Below the pieces are notes generated by a model that ran no database searches, was not told the DNA's origin, and was given only the letters and a program-made list of their open reading frames with translations. A stretch of 64,000 nt of DNA from Frondihabitans sp. PhB188 (GTDB lineage Bacteria > Actinomycetota > Actinomycetes > Actinomycetales > Microbacteriaceae). The DNA lies in assembly GCF_003752365.1 (NCBI RefSeq), contig NZ_RJUO01000001.1, forward strand, positions 434,001 to 498,000. Direction: 5' to 3'. A program made the position numbers and the translations under genes. Numbering within the stretch: the first letter of the stretch is position 1; every line of letters begins with the position of its first letter. This document shows positions 19,624 to 28,826 of the stretch, one piece after another.

Positions 19624-20190
19624 CTAGCTTACGGTGCGCGGCCTCCCGGTGCGCGGTGGCCACGCGGTCGCGACCGCCTCGCGGACGTCGCCGAGCAGCT
19701 GCGTGATCGCCTTCGTCTCGGCGATGATCGGGAAGAAGTTCGAGTCGCCGCCGTAGCGCGGCACGACGTGCTGGTGCAGGTGCGCGGCGATGCCAGCGCC
19801 GCCGACCGAGCCCTGGTTCATGCCGAGGTTGAATCCCTGGGCGTGCGAGACCTCGCGCAGCACGCGCATCGCGGTCTGCGACATCTCGCCGATCTCGGCG
19901 ACCTCCTCGGCCGTGGCCTCGTCGTAGTTCGCGATGTGGCGGTACGGGCAGACGAGCAGGTGGCCGGGGTTGTACGGGAAGAGGTTCAGCAGCGCGTAGG
20001 CGTGCTCGCCGCGCGCGACGATCAGGACCTCGGCGTCGGGCTTCGACGGGGCGCTGCAGAACGGGCAGTCGTCGTCGTGCGCGCCCTGCCCCTTCTCGAC
20101 GTAGACGGCGCGGTGCGGGGTCCAGAGGCGCTGGAACGCGTCGGGAGCCGCGGCGAAGTCGGCGGAGGACTCCGCCCCGGCCTCCGGCAC
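19624..20190 (-). CDS. HIT family nucleotide hydrolase/transferase
   Basis: Encodes 188 aa from a GTG 2 nt after the thrS stop; the longer reading runs through thrS and is a shadow. The histidine triad AHLHQHVVPR is intact, with the upstream NLFPYNPGHLLVCPYRH. CPFC near the N-terminus suggests a zinc site as in Fhit/APH1-like members. The actinobacterial thrS-HIT neighbours often include a phosphatidylinositol phosphate synthase gene, which is absent here. Likely an AP4A-type hydrolase; substrate unproven. Confidence 0.88.
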   Translation of the reverse strand: MPEAGAESSADFAAAPDAFQRLWTPHRAVYVEKGQGAHDDDCPFCSAPSKPDAEVLIVARGEHAYALLNLFPYNPGHLLVCPYRHIANYDEATAEEVAEIGEMSQTAMRVLREVSHAQGFNLGMNQGSVGGAGIAAHLHQHVVPRYGGDSNFFPIIAETKAITQLLGDVREAVATAWPPRTGRPRTVS

Positions 20191-20192
20191 GG

Positions 20193-22202
20193 TCAGACCT
20201 GCGCCTTGGTCTCGATGGCCTCGACGATCTTCGCGATCGCGTCGGCGACCGGGATGCCGTTCTCCTGCGAGCCGTCGCGGTACCGGAAGCTCACGCTGCC
20301 GGCCGCGCGGTCCTCCTCGCCGGCGATGAGCTGGAACGGGACCTTGGCCTTGGTGTGCGTGCGGATCTTCTTCGGCATGCGGTCGTTGCCGTGATCGATC
20401 TGCACGCGCACGCCCTCGGCGCGCAGCTGCGCGGCGATCTCGTCGAGGTAGGGGCCGTACTCGTCGGCCACCGGGATGCCGACGACCTGCACGGGCGACA
20501 GCCACACCGGGAAGGCGCCGGCGTAGTGCTCGGTCAGCACGCCGAAGAAGCGCTCGATCGAGCCGAACAGCGCTCGGTGGACCATGACGGGGCGCTGGTG
20601 CGTGCCGTCGGCCGCCGTGTAGTCGAGGTCGAAGCGCTCAGGCAGGTTGAAGTCGAGCTGGACGGTCGACATCTGCCAGGTGCGGCCGATCGCATCGCGC
20701 GCCTGGACGGAGATCTTCGGGCCGTAGAAGGCAGCGCCCGCGGGGTCGGGCACGAGCTCGAGGCCGGTCTCGCGAGCGACCTGCGCCAGCGTCTCGGTCG
20801 CCTCCTCCCAGGTGGCGTCGTCGCCGACGTACTTCTCGGGATCCTTCGTCGAGAGCTCGAGGTAGAAGTCGTTCAGGCCGTAGTCCTTGAGCAGCGACAG
20901 CACGAAGCCGAGCGTGTTCTTGAGCTCGTTCGCCATCTCCTCGCGGGTGGTGAAGATGTGAGCGTCGTCCTGGGTCATGCCGCGCACGCGGGTGAGGCCG
21001 TGGATGACGCCCGACTTCTCGTTGCGGTAGACGGTGCCGAACTCGAACAGGCGCAGCGGCAGGTCGCGGTACGAGCGGCCCTGCGAGCGGTACACGAGGA
21101 TGTGCATCGGGCAGTTCATCGGCTTGAGGTAGTAGTCGGCGCCCTGGCGGACGATCTCGCCCTCCTCGTTGCGGGCCTCGTCGAGGTGCATGGCCGGGAA
21201 CATGCCGTCTTTGTACCAGTCGAGGTGGCCCGAGGTCTCGTAGAGGTTCGCCTTGGTGATGTGGGGCGTGTAGACGAACTCGTAGCCCTCCTGCTCGTGG
21301 CGCTGGCGCGAGTAGTCCTCCATGGCGCGGCGGATGATGCCGCCCTTGGGGTGGAAGACGGCGAGGCCGGAGCCCAGCTCGTCGGGGAACGAGAACAGGT
21401 CGAGCTCGGCGCCCAGCTTGCGGTGGTCTCTCTTGGCGGCCTCCTCGAGGCGGGCGAGGTGCTCGCGCAGGTCGTCTTTCGTGGCCCAGGCGGTGCCGTA
21501 GATGCGCTGGAGCTGCTTGTTCTTCTCCGAGCCGCGCCAGTAGGCCGCGGCGTTGCGCATGAGCTTCCAGCCGTTCTGGATCAGGCGTGTCGACGGCAGG
21601 TGAGGGCCGCGGCAGAGGTCGCGCCAGACGACGTCGCCGGTCTTGGGGTCGACGTTGTCGTAGACGGTCAGCTCCGCGCCGCCGATCTCGACGCCGGCCT
21701 CGCCGGCGTCCTGGTCGAGGTCGGTGCCGCCCTTGAGGCCGATCAGCTCGAGCTTGTACGGCTCGTTCGCCATCAGGTCGCGGGCTTCGTCTTCGGAGAC
21801 CACGCGGCGCACGAAGCGCTGGTTCGCCTTGACGATGCGCTCCATGACCTTCTCGATCGCCTTGAGGTCTTCCGGGGTGAAGGGCTCGGCGACGTCGAAG
21901 TCGAAGTAGAAGCCGTCGACGACGGGCGGGCCGATGCCGAGCTTGGCCTCGGGGTTGATCGACTGCACGGCCTGCGCCATGACGTGCGCCGTCGAGTGGC
22001 GCAGGATCTCGAGGCCCTGCGGCGAGTCGATCAGCACGGGCTCGGCCACAGTCCCGGGCAGGAACTCGCCGGCCATGTCGAAGAGCACGCCGTCGACGCG
22101 GACAGCCACCACCTCGCGCTGCGGGAACAGCTCGAAGCCCGTCGTCGTCTCCGTGACCTCGATCGGATCGATGGCGGTCGTGGGTTCTCCGGCGTCTGAC
22201 AC
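20193..22202 (-). CDS. thrS: Threonyl-tRNA synthetase
   Basis: Encodes 669 aa from a GTG with AAAGGAAC upstream. Domains in order: TGS-like N-terminus, the second additional domain ([14 protein letters not shown]; the RGPHLPST zinc-type motif), the class II catalytic core ([55 protein letters not shown]) and the anticodon-binding domain ([10 protein letters not shown] to the end). It is the first gene of a minus-strand run with HIT, pdxS and pdxT. I saw no T-box or attenuator in the 34 nt upstream. Confidence 0.97.
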   Translation of the reverse strand: MSDAGEPTTAIDPIEVTETTTGFELFPQREVVAVRVDGVLFDMAGEFLPGTVAEPVLIDSPQGLEILRHSTAHVMAQAVQSINPEAKLGIGPPVVDGFYFDFDVAEPFTPEDLKAIEKVMERIVKANQRFVRRVVSEDEARDLMANEPYKLELIGLKGGTDLDQDAGEAGVEIGGAELTVYDNVDPKTGDVVWRDLCRGPHLPSTRLIQNGWKLMRNAAAYWRGSEKNKQLQRIYGTAWATKDDLREHLARLEEAAKRDHRKLGAELDLFSFPDELGSGLAVFHPKGGIIRRAMEDYSRQRHEQEGYEFVYTPHITKANLYETSGHLDWYKDGMFPAMHLDEARNEEGEIVRQGADYYLKPMNCPMHILVYRSQGRSYRDLPLRLFEFGTVYRNEKSGVIHGLTRVRGMTQDDAHIFTTREEMANELKNTLGFVLSLLKDYGLNDFYLELSTKDPEKYVGDDATWEEATETLAQVARETGLELVPDPAGAAFYGPKISVQARDAIGRTWQMSTVQLDFNLPERFDLDYTAADGTHQRPVMVHRALFGSIERFFGVLTEHYAGAFPVWLSPVQVVGIPVADEYGPYLDEIAAQLRAEGVRVQIDHGNDRMPKKIRTHTKAKVPFQLIAGEEDRAAGSVSFRYRDGSQENGIPVADAIAKIVEAIETKAQV

Positions 22203-22236
22203 GTCTGTTCCTTTGCTTCAGGGGGTGGCGTCCAGC

Positions 22237-23472
22237 CTAGCGACCCTTCTGACCCGCGATCAGCGAGGCGGCGACCCTCACCAGTACGCCGAGGCGATCC
22301 GACCCGACTCCTGCTCCTTGGCCGACGCGAAGCCACGAGCCGTCGGTCTCGACGTCGATCAGGCAGCCCTCGGCCGGCGATGTGTCGCAGGTGGAGAACG
22401 CGGAGTCCGCGCCCTCGACCGTGATCGGCGTCCCGGCGTCGCCCTTCCGAGCCAGGCCCTCGAGCTGGCTTGCGCCTCCGACGGAGAGATCGGCGTTCAT
22501 GGACTCATTCTCATCGACACCCGGCGTGCTCGCCTGCCAAGAGCAGAGCAGGCTCACATGCGAGTTCGAGATGACGTCCCCGCCGTCGGTCCCGGTGGCG
22601 AAGGGCTCAGTCACCGAAGCCGTGCCCAGAATCTCGTCGATCGGCGTGGCAGTGGCCATCGCGTCGCAGGTCGTCACGTCGGTCCAGATCGAGGTCGGCG
22701 GAGTCCACGGCTCCACGGCTGTGAGCGGGGCGAGCGCGCTCGCCATGTCGCGGATCACCGACGTCAGGGCGGCGGGAACGACGGTCGGGTGGTCGGCGGC
22801 CGTGTAGCTGGCAACGACCCAGAAGTCGCCCGCGACGAAGTTGACCGAGCAGTCCTCGTATGGACCCCCGCAGTACTGAGCCGAGACGCTGCCGACATTG
22901 GCCGCCGTCTCGCTGCCGCCCGCGATCCAGCCCGCGATCTGCTTGCGGCCCTCGGCCGCGTCGGCGAATGCCGAGATCTGCAGCGACGTCCCCATCCCGG
23001 ATGCATCGTCGGAGTAGGAGCAGGTCAGCACGCCCTCGCTCTTGATCGTCGCCGTCACTGGCGACGCGGACGTCGGCGCGATCCAGGCGAGCGCCGGAGC
23101 GAGCCGCTGGAGGTCGCCGGCCTCGCCGAGTGCGCTGCAGGTGATCGGCACCGTGCTGCGCGGGCCCGCGACCGGCGTGGCCGTCTTGCTGGGCTGGGGA
23201 GGCGGAGCTGTGGTGGCCGTCGGCGACGGGGCCGGCGGAGCCGAAGTGACGGGGGCGACGGGGGCCGAGGCCGTGAACGGCGAGGGGACCAGACCGAGGG
23301 CGACCCCGCCGGAGGCCGCGCCGAGGCCCAGGAACGCGATGACGCCGAGGGCGATGCCCCAGTTCCGGCGCCGGCGCTTCACCGGGTGCGCGACGGCGCC
23401 CTCGAGGACGTTCTGCTTCATGGAGACGAGCATGCGGTTCAGGTCGTCTCCGGTGGGTGGCTCAGTGTTCAC
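22237..23472 (-). CDS. Single-pass membrane protein co-encoded with an ECF sigma factor (possible anti-sigma partner)
   Basis: Encodes 411 aa. Residues 1-35 are cytoplasmic and end in KRRRR, one membrane helix spans about 38-62, a Pro/Ala/Thr linker follows (about 63-105), and the rest is extracytoplasmic. The outer part holds two similar-looking halves with Cys pairs (ITCSALGEAG; LTCSYSDD; VTTCDAMATATPID; LLCSWQAS), suggesting a duplicated disulfide-bearing sensor domain. It overlaps the sigma gene by 11 nt. The cytoplasmic part is too short for a zinc anti-sigma domain and has no HxxxCxxC, so an anti-sigma role is inferred from context only. Confidence 0.7.
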   Translation of the reverse strand: MNTEPPTGDDLNRMLVSMKQNVLEGAVAHPVKRRRRNWGIALGVIAFLGLGAASGGVALGLVPSPFTASAPVAPVTSAPPAPSPTATTAPPPQPSKTATPVAGPRSTVPITCSALGEAGDLQRLAPALAWIAPTSASPVTATIKSEGVLTCSYSDDASGMGTSLQISAFADAAEGRKQIAGWIAGGSETAANVGSVSAQYCGGPYEDCSVNFVAGDFWVVASYTAADHPTVVPAALTSVIRDMASALAPLTAVEPWTPPTSIWTDVTTCDAMATATPIDEILGTASVTEPFATGTDGGDVISNSHVSLLCSWQASTPGVDENESMNADLSVGGASQLEGLARKGDAGTPITVEGADSAFSTCDTSPAEGCLIDVETDGSWLRVGQGAGVGSDRLGVLVRVAASLIAGQKGR

Positions 23473-24013
23473 GGTCGGTCACCGCCTTCTTCAGTCGTGC
23501 TCGGGAGCGGAAGACCCGCTGGGTGACGGCGGTCACGGTGATCCCGAGGGATTCCGCGACCTCGGCGTAGGGCCTGCCCTCGATGAGGCAGAGCTCGCAC
23601 ACGCGCTGGTCGAGCGGCGAGAGGGCGGCGATCTCGTCGCGCACCCAGCGCAGCCGCTCTCGGGCGTCGGCCTCGTCGGCCGGCGCCGCGACCTCGTCGG
23701 TCAGCTCGTCGCTCTCGTGGCGTGCCCTCTTGCGTGCCAGGTTGAGCGCGTGGTTGCGGCACACGACCAGGAGCCAGGGCAGCAGCGACGACTCCCCCGC
23801 CGTCGTCGCGCCCGATACGGACCCCGCCTTCTGCCAGAACGTCAGGAACGTGTCCTGCACGATCTCCTCGACGTCCATCCGGCTCGATGCCAGTGCCCAC
23901 GCGTAGCGGGTCACCGTCGGCGCGAACCGGTCGAAGACCAGCGCGAGCGCGTCCCGGTCGCCGGCGATCGTGCGTCGGACCAGGTCTGCGTCTGCCTCAT
24001 GTGTGAGTTCCAC
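23462..24013 (-). CDS. ECF-subfamily RNA polymerase sigma factor
   Basis: Encodes 183 aa if the GTG at 24013 is used (AGGGGGT about 5 nt upstream); a GTG at 24028 would add MKGVE. Sigma2 region near 20-85 (DALALVFDRFAPTVTRYAWALASSRMDVEEIVQDTFLTFWQKA) and sigma4 near 125-180 (SPLDQRVCELCLIEGRPYAEVAESLGITVTAVTQRVFRSRARLKK). It overlaps the membrane protein gene downstream, so it likely answers an envelope signal. No cognate ECF promoter could be identified upstream with confidence. Confidence 0.9.
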   Translation of the reverse strand: MELTHEADADLVRRTIAGDRDALALVFDRFAPTVTRYAWALASSRMDVEEIVQDTFLTFWQKAGSVSGATTAGESSLLPWLLVVCRNHALNLARKRARHESDELTDEVAAPADEADARERLRWVRDEIAALSPLDQRVCELCLIEGRPYAEVAESLGITVTAVTQRVFRSRARLKKAVTDREH

Positions 24014-24261
24014 TTCCACCCCCTTCACTAGAGGAGTGTCGCGGGCGCGGCGAACCTTTCACAATTCGTGGAACCTCCTCCGAGGTCGGCCACGCGGGAT
24101 GGCCTTGCGCGTCGGGTCGCAGGCCACGCGGCGACGCGGGGAGCCATCTCGCCTAAGCGTCCCGGCGCCATCACGCTGAACGCCGAGAAGGACGTCCCCT
24201 ACTCGGAGCTCTGCGGCTGACACGGCGGACGGGCGGGGCGAGGGGTACCATCGTCGACCAG

Positions 24262-24546
24262 ATGTTCACCCTCACCCTGCCCCCGCTCGTCGCCGACGCG
24301 GCGACCGGGCGCGCCCTCGCGGACGGCGTGCCGAGCGACGCCGCCGCGCACGTCGAGATCGATGCCAGCCTGGTGGAGCTCGGTGACCACGGCTTCGTCG
24401 GCGAGCTGCTCGACGGGCTTCTCGCCCGCGGCCTCGAGGTGCTGGTCGTGGGCGGCGCCTCGCATGATCTCCGCTCGTCGTTCGCCCGCGGCGCCGAGCA
24501 TCGCGCCTTCGACGAGATCTGGTTCCAGACCGATACCGCGGCCTGA
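24262..24546 (+). CDS. Small protein, possibly STAS-like
   Basis: Encodes 94 aa. The pattern VEIDASLVELGDHGFVGELLDGLLARGLEVLVVGGAS followed by LRSSFARGAEHRAF resembles STAS-like (DUF4325-type) proteins in order of strands and helices, but I cannot confirm membership. It is a monocistronic gene between the divergent sigma operon and the BTAD regulator. Its stop codon begins an 18-bp tandem repeat. Confidence 0.55.
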   Translation: MFTLTLPPLVADAATGRALADGVPSDAAAHVEIDASLVELGDHGFVGELLDGLLARGLEVLVVGGASHDLRSSFARGAEHRAFDEIWFQTDTAA

Positions 24547-24597
24547 CGACGAACGGCGGCCAGACGACGAACCGCGGCCAGACGACGAAGCGATGCG
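24544..24597. repeat. 18-bp tandem repeat starting at a stop codon
   Basis: Units begin at 24544, 24562 and 24580 with the core GACGACGAAC-xGCGGCC. The first unit carries the TGA stop of the small gene; the next two have AGA at that position. The third unit is degenerate at its end. Confidence 0.88.
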
Positions 24598-24645
24598 CCC
24601 CATAGCGATAGGTCGCTGACGTATCGTTGGCGTTGACCAGCGCGC

Positions 24646-24657
24646 TAGACTCGCCGG
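24646..24657 (+). promoter_or_regulatory. -10 element of a probable leaderless promoter
   Basis: TAGACT at 24646-24651 is followed by 6 nt and then the GTG start at 24658, which fits a leaderless transcript. No ribosome binding site is visible. A convincing -35 box at 16-18 nt spacing was not found. Confidence 0.55.
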
Positions 24658-27600
24658 GTGCCTCCAGCCCGTGTCCTCGTCGCTGTGCTGGGTCCCGTCC
24701 GCGTCGCCGGCCGCGAGCCGGGCACGCTCGTCGAGCCGGCGGGCCCGCGCGCGAAGGCGTTCATCGTCGCTCTGTCGGTCGCAGGAGCTTCCGGCGTCAC
24801 CTCCCCCCGCCTCATCGACGACCTCTGGGGCGACACGCCCCCGCGGCAGGCCAAGGCGGCCCTCCAGACCCTGGTCTCCCGGGTCCGTCACGCCGCTGCC
24901 GACGACCTCGTCGTGTCCACTCCGACCGGCTACCGCCTGGGCGACCCGAAGGCGACCGACCTCCACGCGGTGCGCACCCTGCTGGCGCAGGCGGCCGGCG
25001 CGGAGCCTGCAGAAGCCGACCACCTCGCGACCACGGCGCTCGCGACCTGGCGCGGCTCCCCCGCGGCCGACCTCGACGGCTTCGAGCTCGTCGACGACCT
25101 CGTCGCCGAGGCGGCCGGCCTCCGGGCCGACGCCCTGCGCACCGCCGCGACAGCGCGCTGCTCCGTCGGCGACGGCCAGGGCGCCCTCGCCGCTCTCGAC
25201 GAGCTCGACTCGCTCCTCGCCGAGCGCGGTCGCCGCACCGACGACGGCGACGTGGCCCTGAGGATGCGGGCGCTGGCCGCGGACGGCCGGCGCACCGCGG
25301 CTCTCCGCGTGTTCGCGGCTCACCGCGAGGCTCTCGCCGACGAGCTGGGCTCGTCGCCGTCGGCCCTCCTGATCGCCGCCAACACGGCCCTACTGACCGA
25401 GGCCGACGACGGGGCTGAAGCGGCCGGGGCAGCTGCCGAGGCCGTTCCTCCGAGCTCCGCGACACCGACACCTCGCCGCACCCGCATCGCCGTCGGCCTC
25501 CGCACGGCGCCCAACGAGCTTCTCGGCCGTGCCGCCGACATCGCCGCCGTCGAGCACGGCCTGACGACGTCGCGCCTCGTGACCATCCTCGGGCCGGGCG
25601 GTCTCGGCAAGACGCGTCTCGCCCAGGAGGTGGCCCGCCGCGCCGGCGACAGCACGGCGCGGGTGGTCGTCGTCGAGCTCGCCGCCGTCCGCAGCGACGA
25701 CGACGTGGTGCTCGCCGTGGCGAGTGCGCTCGGCGTGCGGGAGGTCGGCGCGCCGCGACTGCGCCTGGCCGACCCCGGCGTGCGCCGAGGCGTTCGCGAG
25801 CGTCTGGCGGACGCCCTGCTCGAGATGCCCACCCTGCTGGTCCTCGACAACTGCGAGCACGTGATCGGCTCGGCAGCCGAGCTGACCGCCGAGATGCTGG
25901 CCGAGACCGCTGACGTGCGCGTACTCGCGACGAGCCGATCGCCGCTGTCGATCGGCGCCGAGGTCGTGCACCCGCTCGAGACCCTGCCGAGCGCGGGCGC
26001 CGCCGTGGAGCTGTTCGAGCAGCGCGCCCGATCGGCGCGCCCCGGCGTGGCGCTTCCCCGCGAGGCCGTCCAGCGCCTGTGCGCACGTCTCGACGGCCTG
26101 CCGCTCGCCATCGAGCTCGCCGCCGCACGCGTGCGCTCGATGGCCGTCGACGAGATCGAGCGCCGCCTCGGCAACCGGTTCGCGCTGCTCACCTCCGGCG
26201 ACCGCTCCGCGCCCGAGCGCCACCGCACGCTGACGGCCGTCATCGACTGGTCGTGGAACCTCCTCGCCGACGACGAGCGGGTCCTGCTCGCCCGCCTGTC
26301 GCGCTTCCCCGACGGCTTCTCGGCCGACGCCGCCCAGATCGTGGGCAGCCATAGCTCGGCCGACCAGCACGACGTCGCCGACGCCTTGGACGGCCTCGTC
26401 CGCCAGTCGCTGGTGGGAGTCTCCGAAGAGCACCGCACCGGCCGCGTCCGCTACCGGATGCTCGAGACGGTCCGCGAGTTCGGCGACGCTCAGCTGATCG
26501 CGTCGGGCGAGTCCGACGACGTGCGCGAGGCCATGTTCCGGTGGGCGGAGTGGTTCTCGTCCGACATCCGCTCGCACCTCGACGGCCCGGACCAGGTCCG
26601 CCGATTCGCCGTCATGGCGGCCGAGCAGGACGACCTCGTGCACGTGCTGCGCCTCGCCGTCGACGTCGAGCGCCGTGGCACCGTCGCCGACGCGTTCGCA
26701 GTGCTCGGCTACTTCTGGTCGCTGAACGGCAGCCACGCCGACGTCACGGCATTCGCGCCCGATGTCGTGCGCGTGCTCCGCACCGGGTGGCCGGCACCCG
26801 AGCACCGCGACGCCGAGCTGCTGGCGTGCGCCGTCGCAGGCAGCCAGCACCTGTTCGGCGGCGGGCGAGCGGGCACGTTGGCGCTGGGTCGCCTCCGCCG
26901 CCTCCGCCGCGACGGCCCGGCCGCCGACGCCCGCCTCGAGGCCCTGACCGGCCTCTTCCTGGCGACCCTCGTCGGCGTCGAGGCGTTCCAGGGCCACCTG
27001 GCGCGGATGGCCGCCTCGAGCGACTCGGTGATCGTCGAGCTCGGCTCCGTGATCACTGCCCAGATCGCCGAGAACGACGGCCGCATCGACGACGCGTTCG
27101 TCCACGCGCGGCGGGCCTACGACAGCACGGTTCAGAACGGCCACGCCTGGGCGACGGCGACGAGCGCGGGCTTCCTGTCTCAGCTCCACGCCCAGGAGGC
27201 CCAGCCCCGCGAGGCTCTCGAGTGGGCCGAGAAGGCCCGCACCGGCCTGGTCTCGCTCGGCGCCGTCGGCGACCTGGCCGAGGTGGAATGGCGCCAGGCG
27301 AGCGCCCGCATCGCTCTGGGCGACGTCGACGGCGCCCGGGCGGGCTTCGCCGCGCTCCTCGACGACGCCGGCCCCACGCCCGAGGGCGATCAGGACGTCC
27401 GGGTGTTCGCCCGCTGCGGCCTCGCGGAGATCGCCTTCCTGGAGGGTCGGCACGCCGACGCGCTCCGCATGTACGACGAGGCCGTCCTGGGCATCCGGGA
27501 CGACCGCAGCCGGTTCCGCTCGCCGATCATCGCGCTCTCGGAGGCCGCCGCCCTGTCGGCCCACCTGCGAGCTCGCACGGGCGGCGCCGAGCACGACAGG

Positions 27601-27927
27601 CACGTCGGCCGCATGGCCACCCGCCTCCGCACCCGCCTCATCGCGCAGAGCCGCGTGCCTCAGGCGTTCCAGGACGTCCCGATCGCCGGAGCGGCCGTCT
27701 TCGCCCTCGCCTCGTGGATCCTCGCCTGCCTCCCGGCCGAGTTCGAGGCGAGAGGCATCCGGCTCGCGCAGCTCGGCATCGCGATGCACGGCCGGCAGGA
27801 TATCTCGTCGCTCGAGCACGCCCGGCTGCTCGACACCGGCCGCATCCCCGACGTCACGGCCATGACGTCGGCGGACGCCCGCCGCGAGGCCATCGCGCTG
27901 CTGAGCGACCGCCGGCTGCGGCGCTGA
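24658..27927 (+). CDS. AfsR/SARP-type regulator: winged helix, BTAD and NB-ARC ATPase
   Basis: Encodes 1089 aa. N-terminal DNA-binding winged helix (about 8-95, VLGPVRVAGREPG; LIDDLWGDTPPRQAKAALQTLVSRVR), a BTAD domain (about 100-250), then an NB-ARC/STAND ATPase with Walker A GPGGLGKTRLAQE (near 310) and Walker B LLVLDNCEHV (near 394), and a long TPR-like helical C-terminus. STAND regulators of this type integrate a ligand signal through ATP-dependent assembly and often control secondary metabolism or transport. It converges on the DrrAB-like exporter, whose control by it is only a guess. Confidence 0.88.
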   Translation: MPPARVLVAVLGPVRVAGREPGTLVEPAGPRAKAFIVALSVAGASGVTSPRLIDDLWGDTPPRQAKAALQTLVSRVRHAAADDLVVSTPTGYRLGDPKATDLHAVRTLLAQAAGAEPAEADHLATTALATWRGSPAADLDGFELVDDLVAEAAGLRADALRTAATARCSVGDGQGALAALDELDSLLAERGRRTDDGDVALRMRALAADGRRTAALRVFAAHREALADELGSSPSALLIAANTALLTEADDGAEAAGAAAEAVPPSSATPTPRRTRIAVGLRTAPNELLGRAADIAAVEHGLTTSRLVTILGPGGLGKTRLAQEVARRAGDSTARVVVVELAAVRSDDDVVLAVASALGVREVGAPRLRLADPGVRRGVRERLADALLEMPTLLVLDNCEHVIGSAAELTAEMLAETADVRVLATSRSPLSIGAEVVHPLETLPSAGAAVELFEQRARSARPGVALPREAVQRLCARLDGLPLAIELAAARVRSMAVDEIERRLGNRFALLTSGDRSAPERHRTLTAVIDWSWNLLADDERVLLARLSRFPDGFSADAAQIVGSHSSADQHDVADALDGLVRQSLVGVSEEHRTGRVRYRMLETVREFGDAQLIASGESDDVREAMFRWAEWFSSDIRSHLDGPDQVRRFAVMAAEQDDLVHVLRLAVDVERRGTVADAFAVLGYFWSLNGSHADVTAFAPDVVRVLRTGWPAPEHRDAELLACAVAGSQHLFGGGRAGTLALGRLRRLRRDGPAADARLEALTGLFLATLVGVEAFQGHLARMAASSDSVIVELGSVITAQIAENDGRIDDAFVHARRAYDSTVQNGHAWATATSAGFLSQLHAQEAQPREALEWAEKARTGLVSLGAVGDLAEVEWRQASARIALGDVDGARAGFAALLDDAGPTPEGDQDVRVFARCGLAEIAFLEGRHADALRMYDEAVLGIRDDRSRFRSPIIALSEAAALSAHLRARTGGAEHDRHVGRMATRLRTRLIAQSRVPQAFQDVPIAGAAVFALASWILACLPAEFEARGIRLAQLGIAMHGRQDISSLEHARLLDTGRIPDVTAMTSADARREAIALLSDRRLRR

Positions 27928-27953
27928 GTCCGAGCCCCGGCAGGCAGGGCGAA

Positions 27954-28003
27954 GGGGCGCAGGAACGGGCAGCCCGGAGTCGAGCCGCCCGTTCCTGCGC
28001 CCC
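27954..28003. terminator. Bidirectional terminator built from two inverted GCGCAGGAAC copies
   Basis: GGGGCGCAGGAACGGGC (27954-27970) and its perfect reverse complement (27987-28003) form a 17-bp stem with a 16-nt loop. The hairpin lies between convergent genes, 27 nt after one stop and 8 nt from the other. Each arm contains the recurrent decamer, and the same 17-mer occurs again inside the first GH42 gene. Confidence 0.8.
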
Positions 28004-28010
28004 TCGGCCG

Positions 28011-28826
28011 TCAGGCCTTGCGCATGTACGACCGCACCGTGAGGGGCGCGAACACCGCGACGATCACGGCCGCCCCGAGGAGCGCGAGCCACAGGTCTCC
28101 GGTCACGGTGCCGGTGTTGGCGAGGTCGCGGACCGCGGTGACCAGGTGCGAGACCGGGTTCGCGTTCACGAACGCCTTGAGCCAGTTCGGCAGGGTGTCG
28201 GCCGGGACGAACGCGTTCGAGAGGAACGTGAGCGGGAAGAGCACCAGGAACGAGATGCCCTGGACGCTCGACGCGCTGCGGGCGACGACGCCGAAGAAGG
28301 CGAAGATCCAGCTGATCGCCCAGGCGCAGACGATCACGAGAACGGCTGCGAGCACGACGTGGCCCAGGCCGCCGCCCGGGCGCCAGCCGAGGATGACGCC
28401 CATCACCAGGGTGAGCGTCGTGGCGATCGCGTAGCGGACGGTGTCGGCGAGCAGCGCGCCGGCGAGCGGGGCGATGCGCGCGATCGGCAGCGACTTGAAG
28501 CGGTCGAACACGCCCTTGTCCATGTCTTCGCGGAGCTGCGTGCCGGTGACGACGGAGCCGGTGATGACCGTCTGGACGAGGATGCCGGGGATGATCATCG
28601 GCAGGTAGTCGGCGATCGAGCCCGCGATCGCGCCGCCGAAGATGTACGTGAACATCAGGGTGAAGATGATCGGCTGGACGGTGACGTCGATGAGCTGCTC
28701 GGGGGTGCGGCGGATCTTGAGGATGCCGCGGTAGGCCATGGTGAACGAGTTGCGCACCGACTGGCCGAGGCTGACGTGGTTCTTGAGCGGGCGCCCTTCG
28801 AGGGTCGCCGTGGTGATCGCGGTCAT
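28011..28826 (-). CDS. ABC-2 type (DrrB-like) transporter permease
   Basis: Encodes 271 aa with about six membrane helices (first block VQPIIFTLMFTYIFGGAIAGSIADYLPMIIPGILVQTVI). The family motif around RTPEQLIDVTVQPIIFTLMF, the amphipathic RFKSLPIARIAPLAGALLADTVRY segment and the C-terminal HLVTAVRDLANTG match DrrB/daunorubicin-type exporters. The ATG overlaps the ATPase stop by 4 nt. The pair probably exports a lipophilic drug or lipid; the substrate is unknown. Confidence 0.92.
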   Translation of the reverse strand: MTAITTATLEGRPLKNHVSLGQSVRNSFTMAYRGILKIRRTPEQLIDVTVQPIIFTLMFTYIFGGAIAGSIADYLPMIIPGILVQTVITGSVVTGTQLREDMDKGVFDRFKSLPIARIAPLAGALLADTVRYAIATTLTLVMGVILGWRPGGGLGHVVLAAVLVIVCAWAISWIFAFFGVVARSASSVQGISFLVLFPLTFLSNAFVPADTLPNWLKAFVNANPVSHLVTAVRDLANTGTVTGDLWLALLGAAVIVAVFAPLTVRSYMRKA

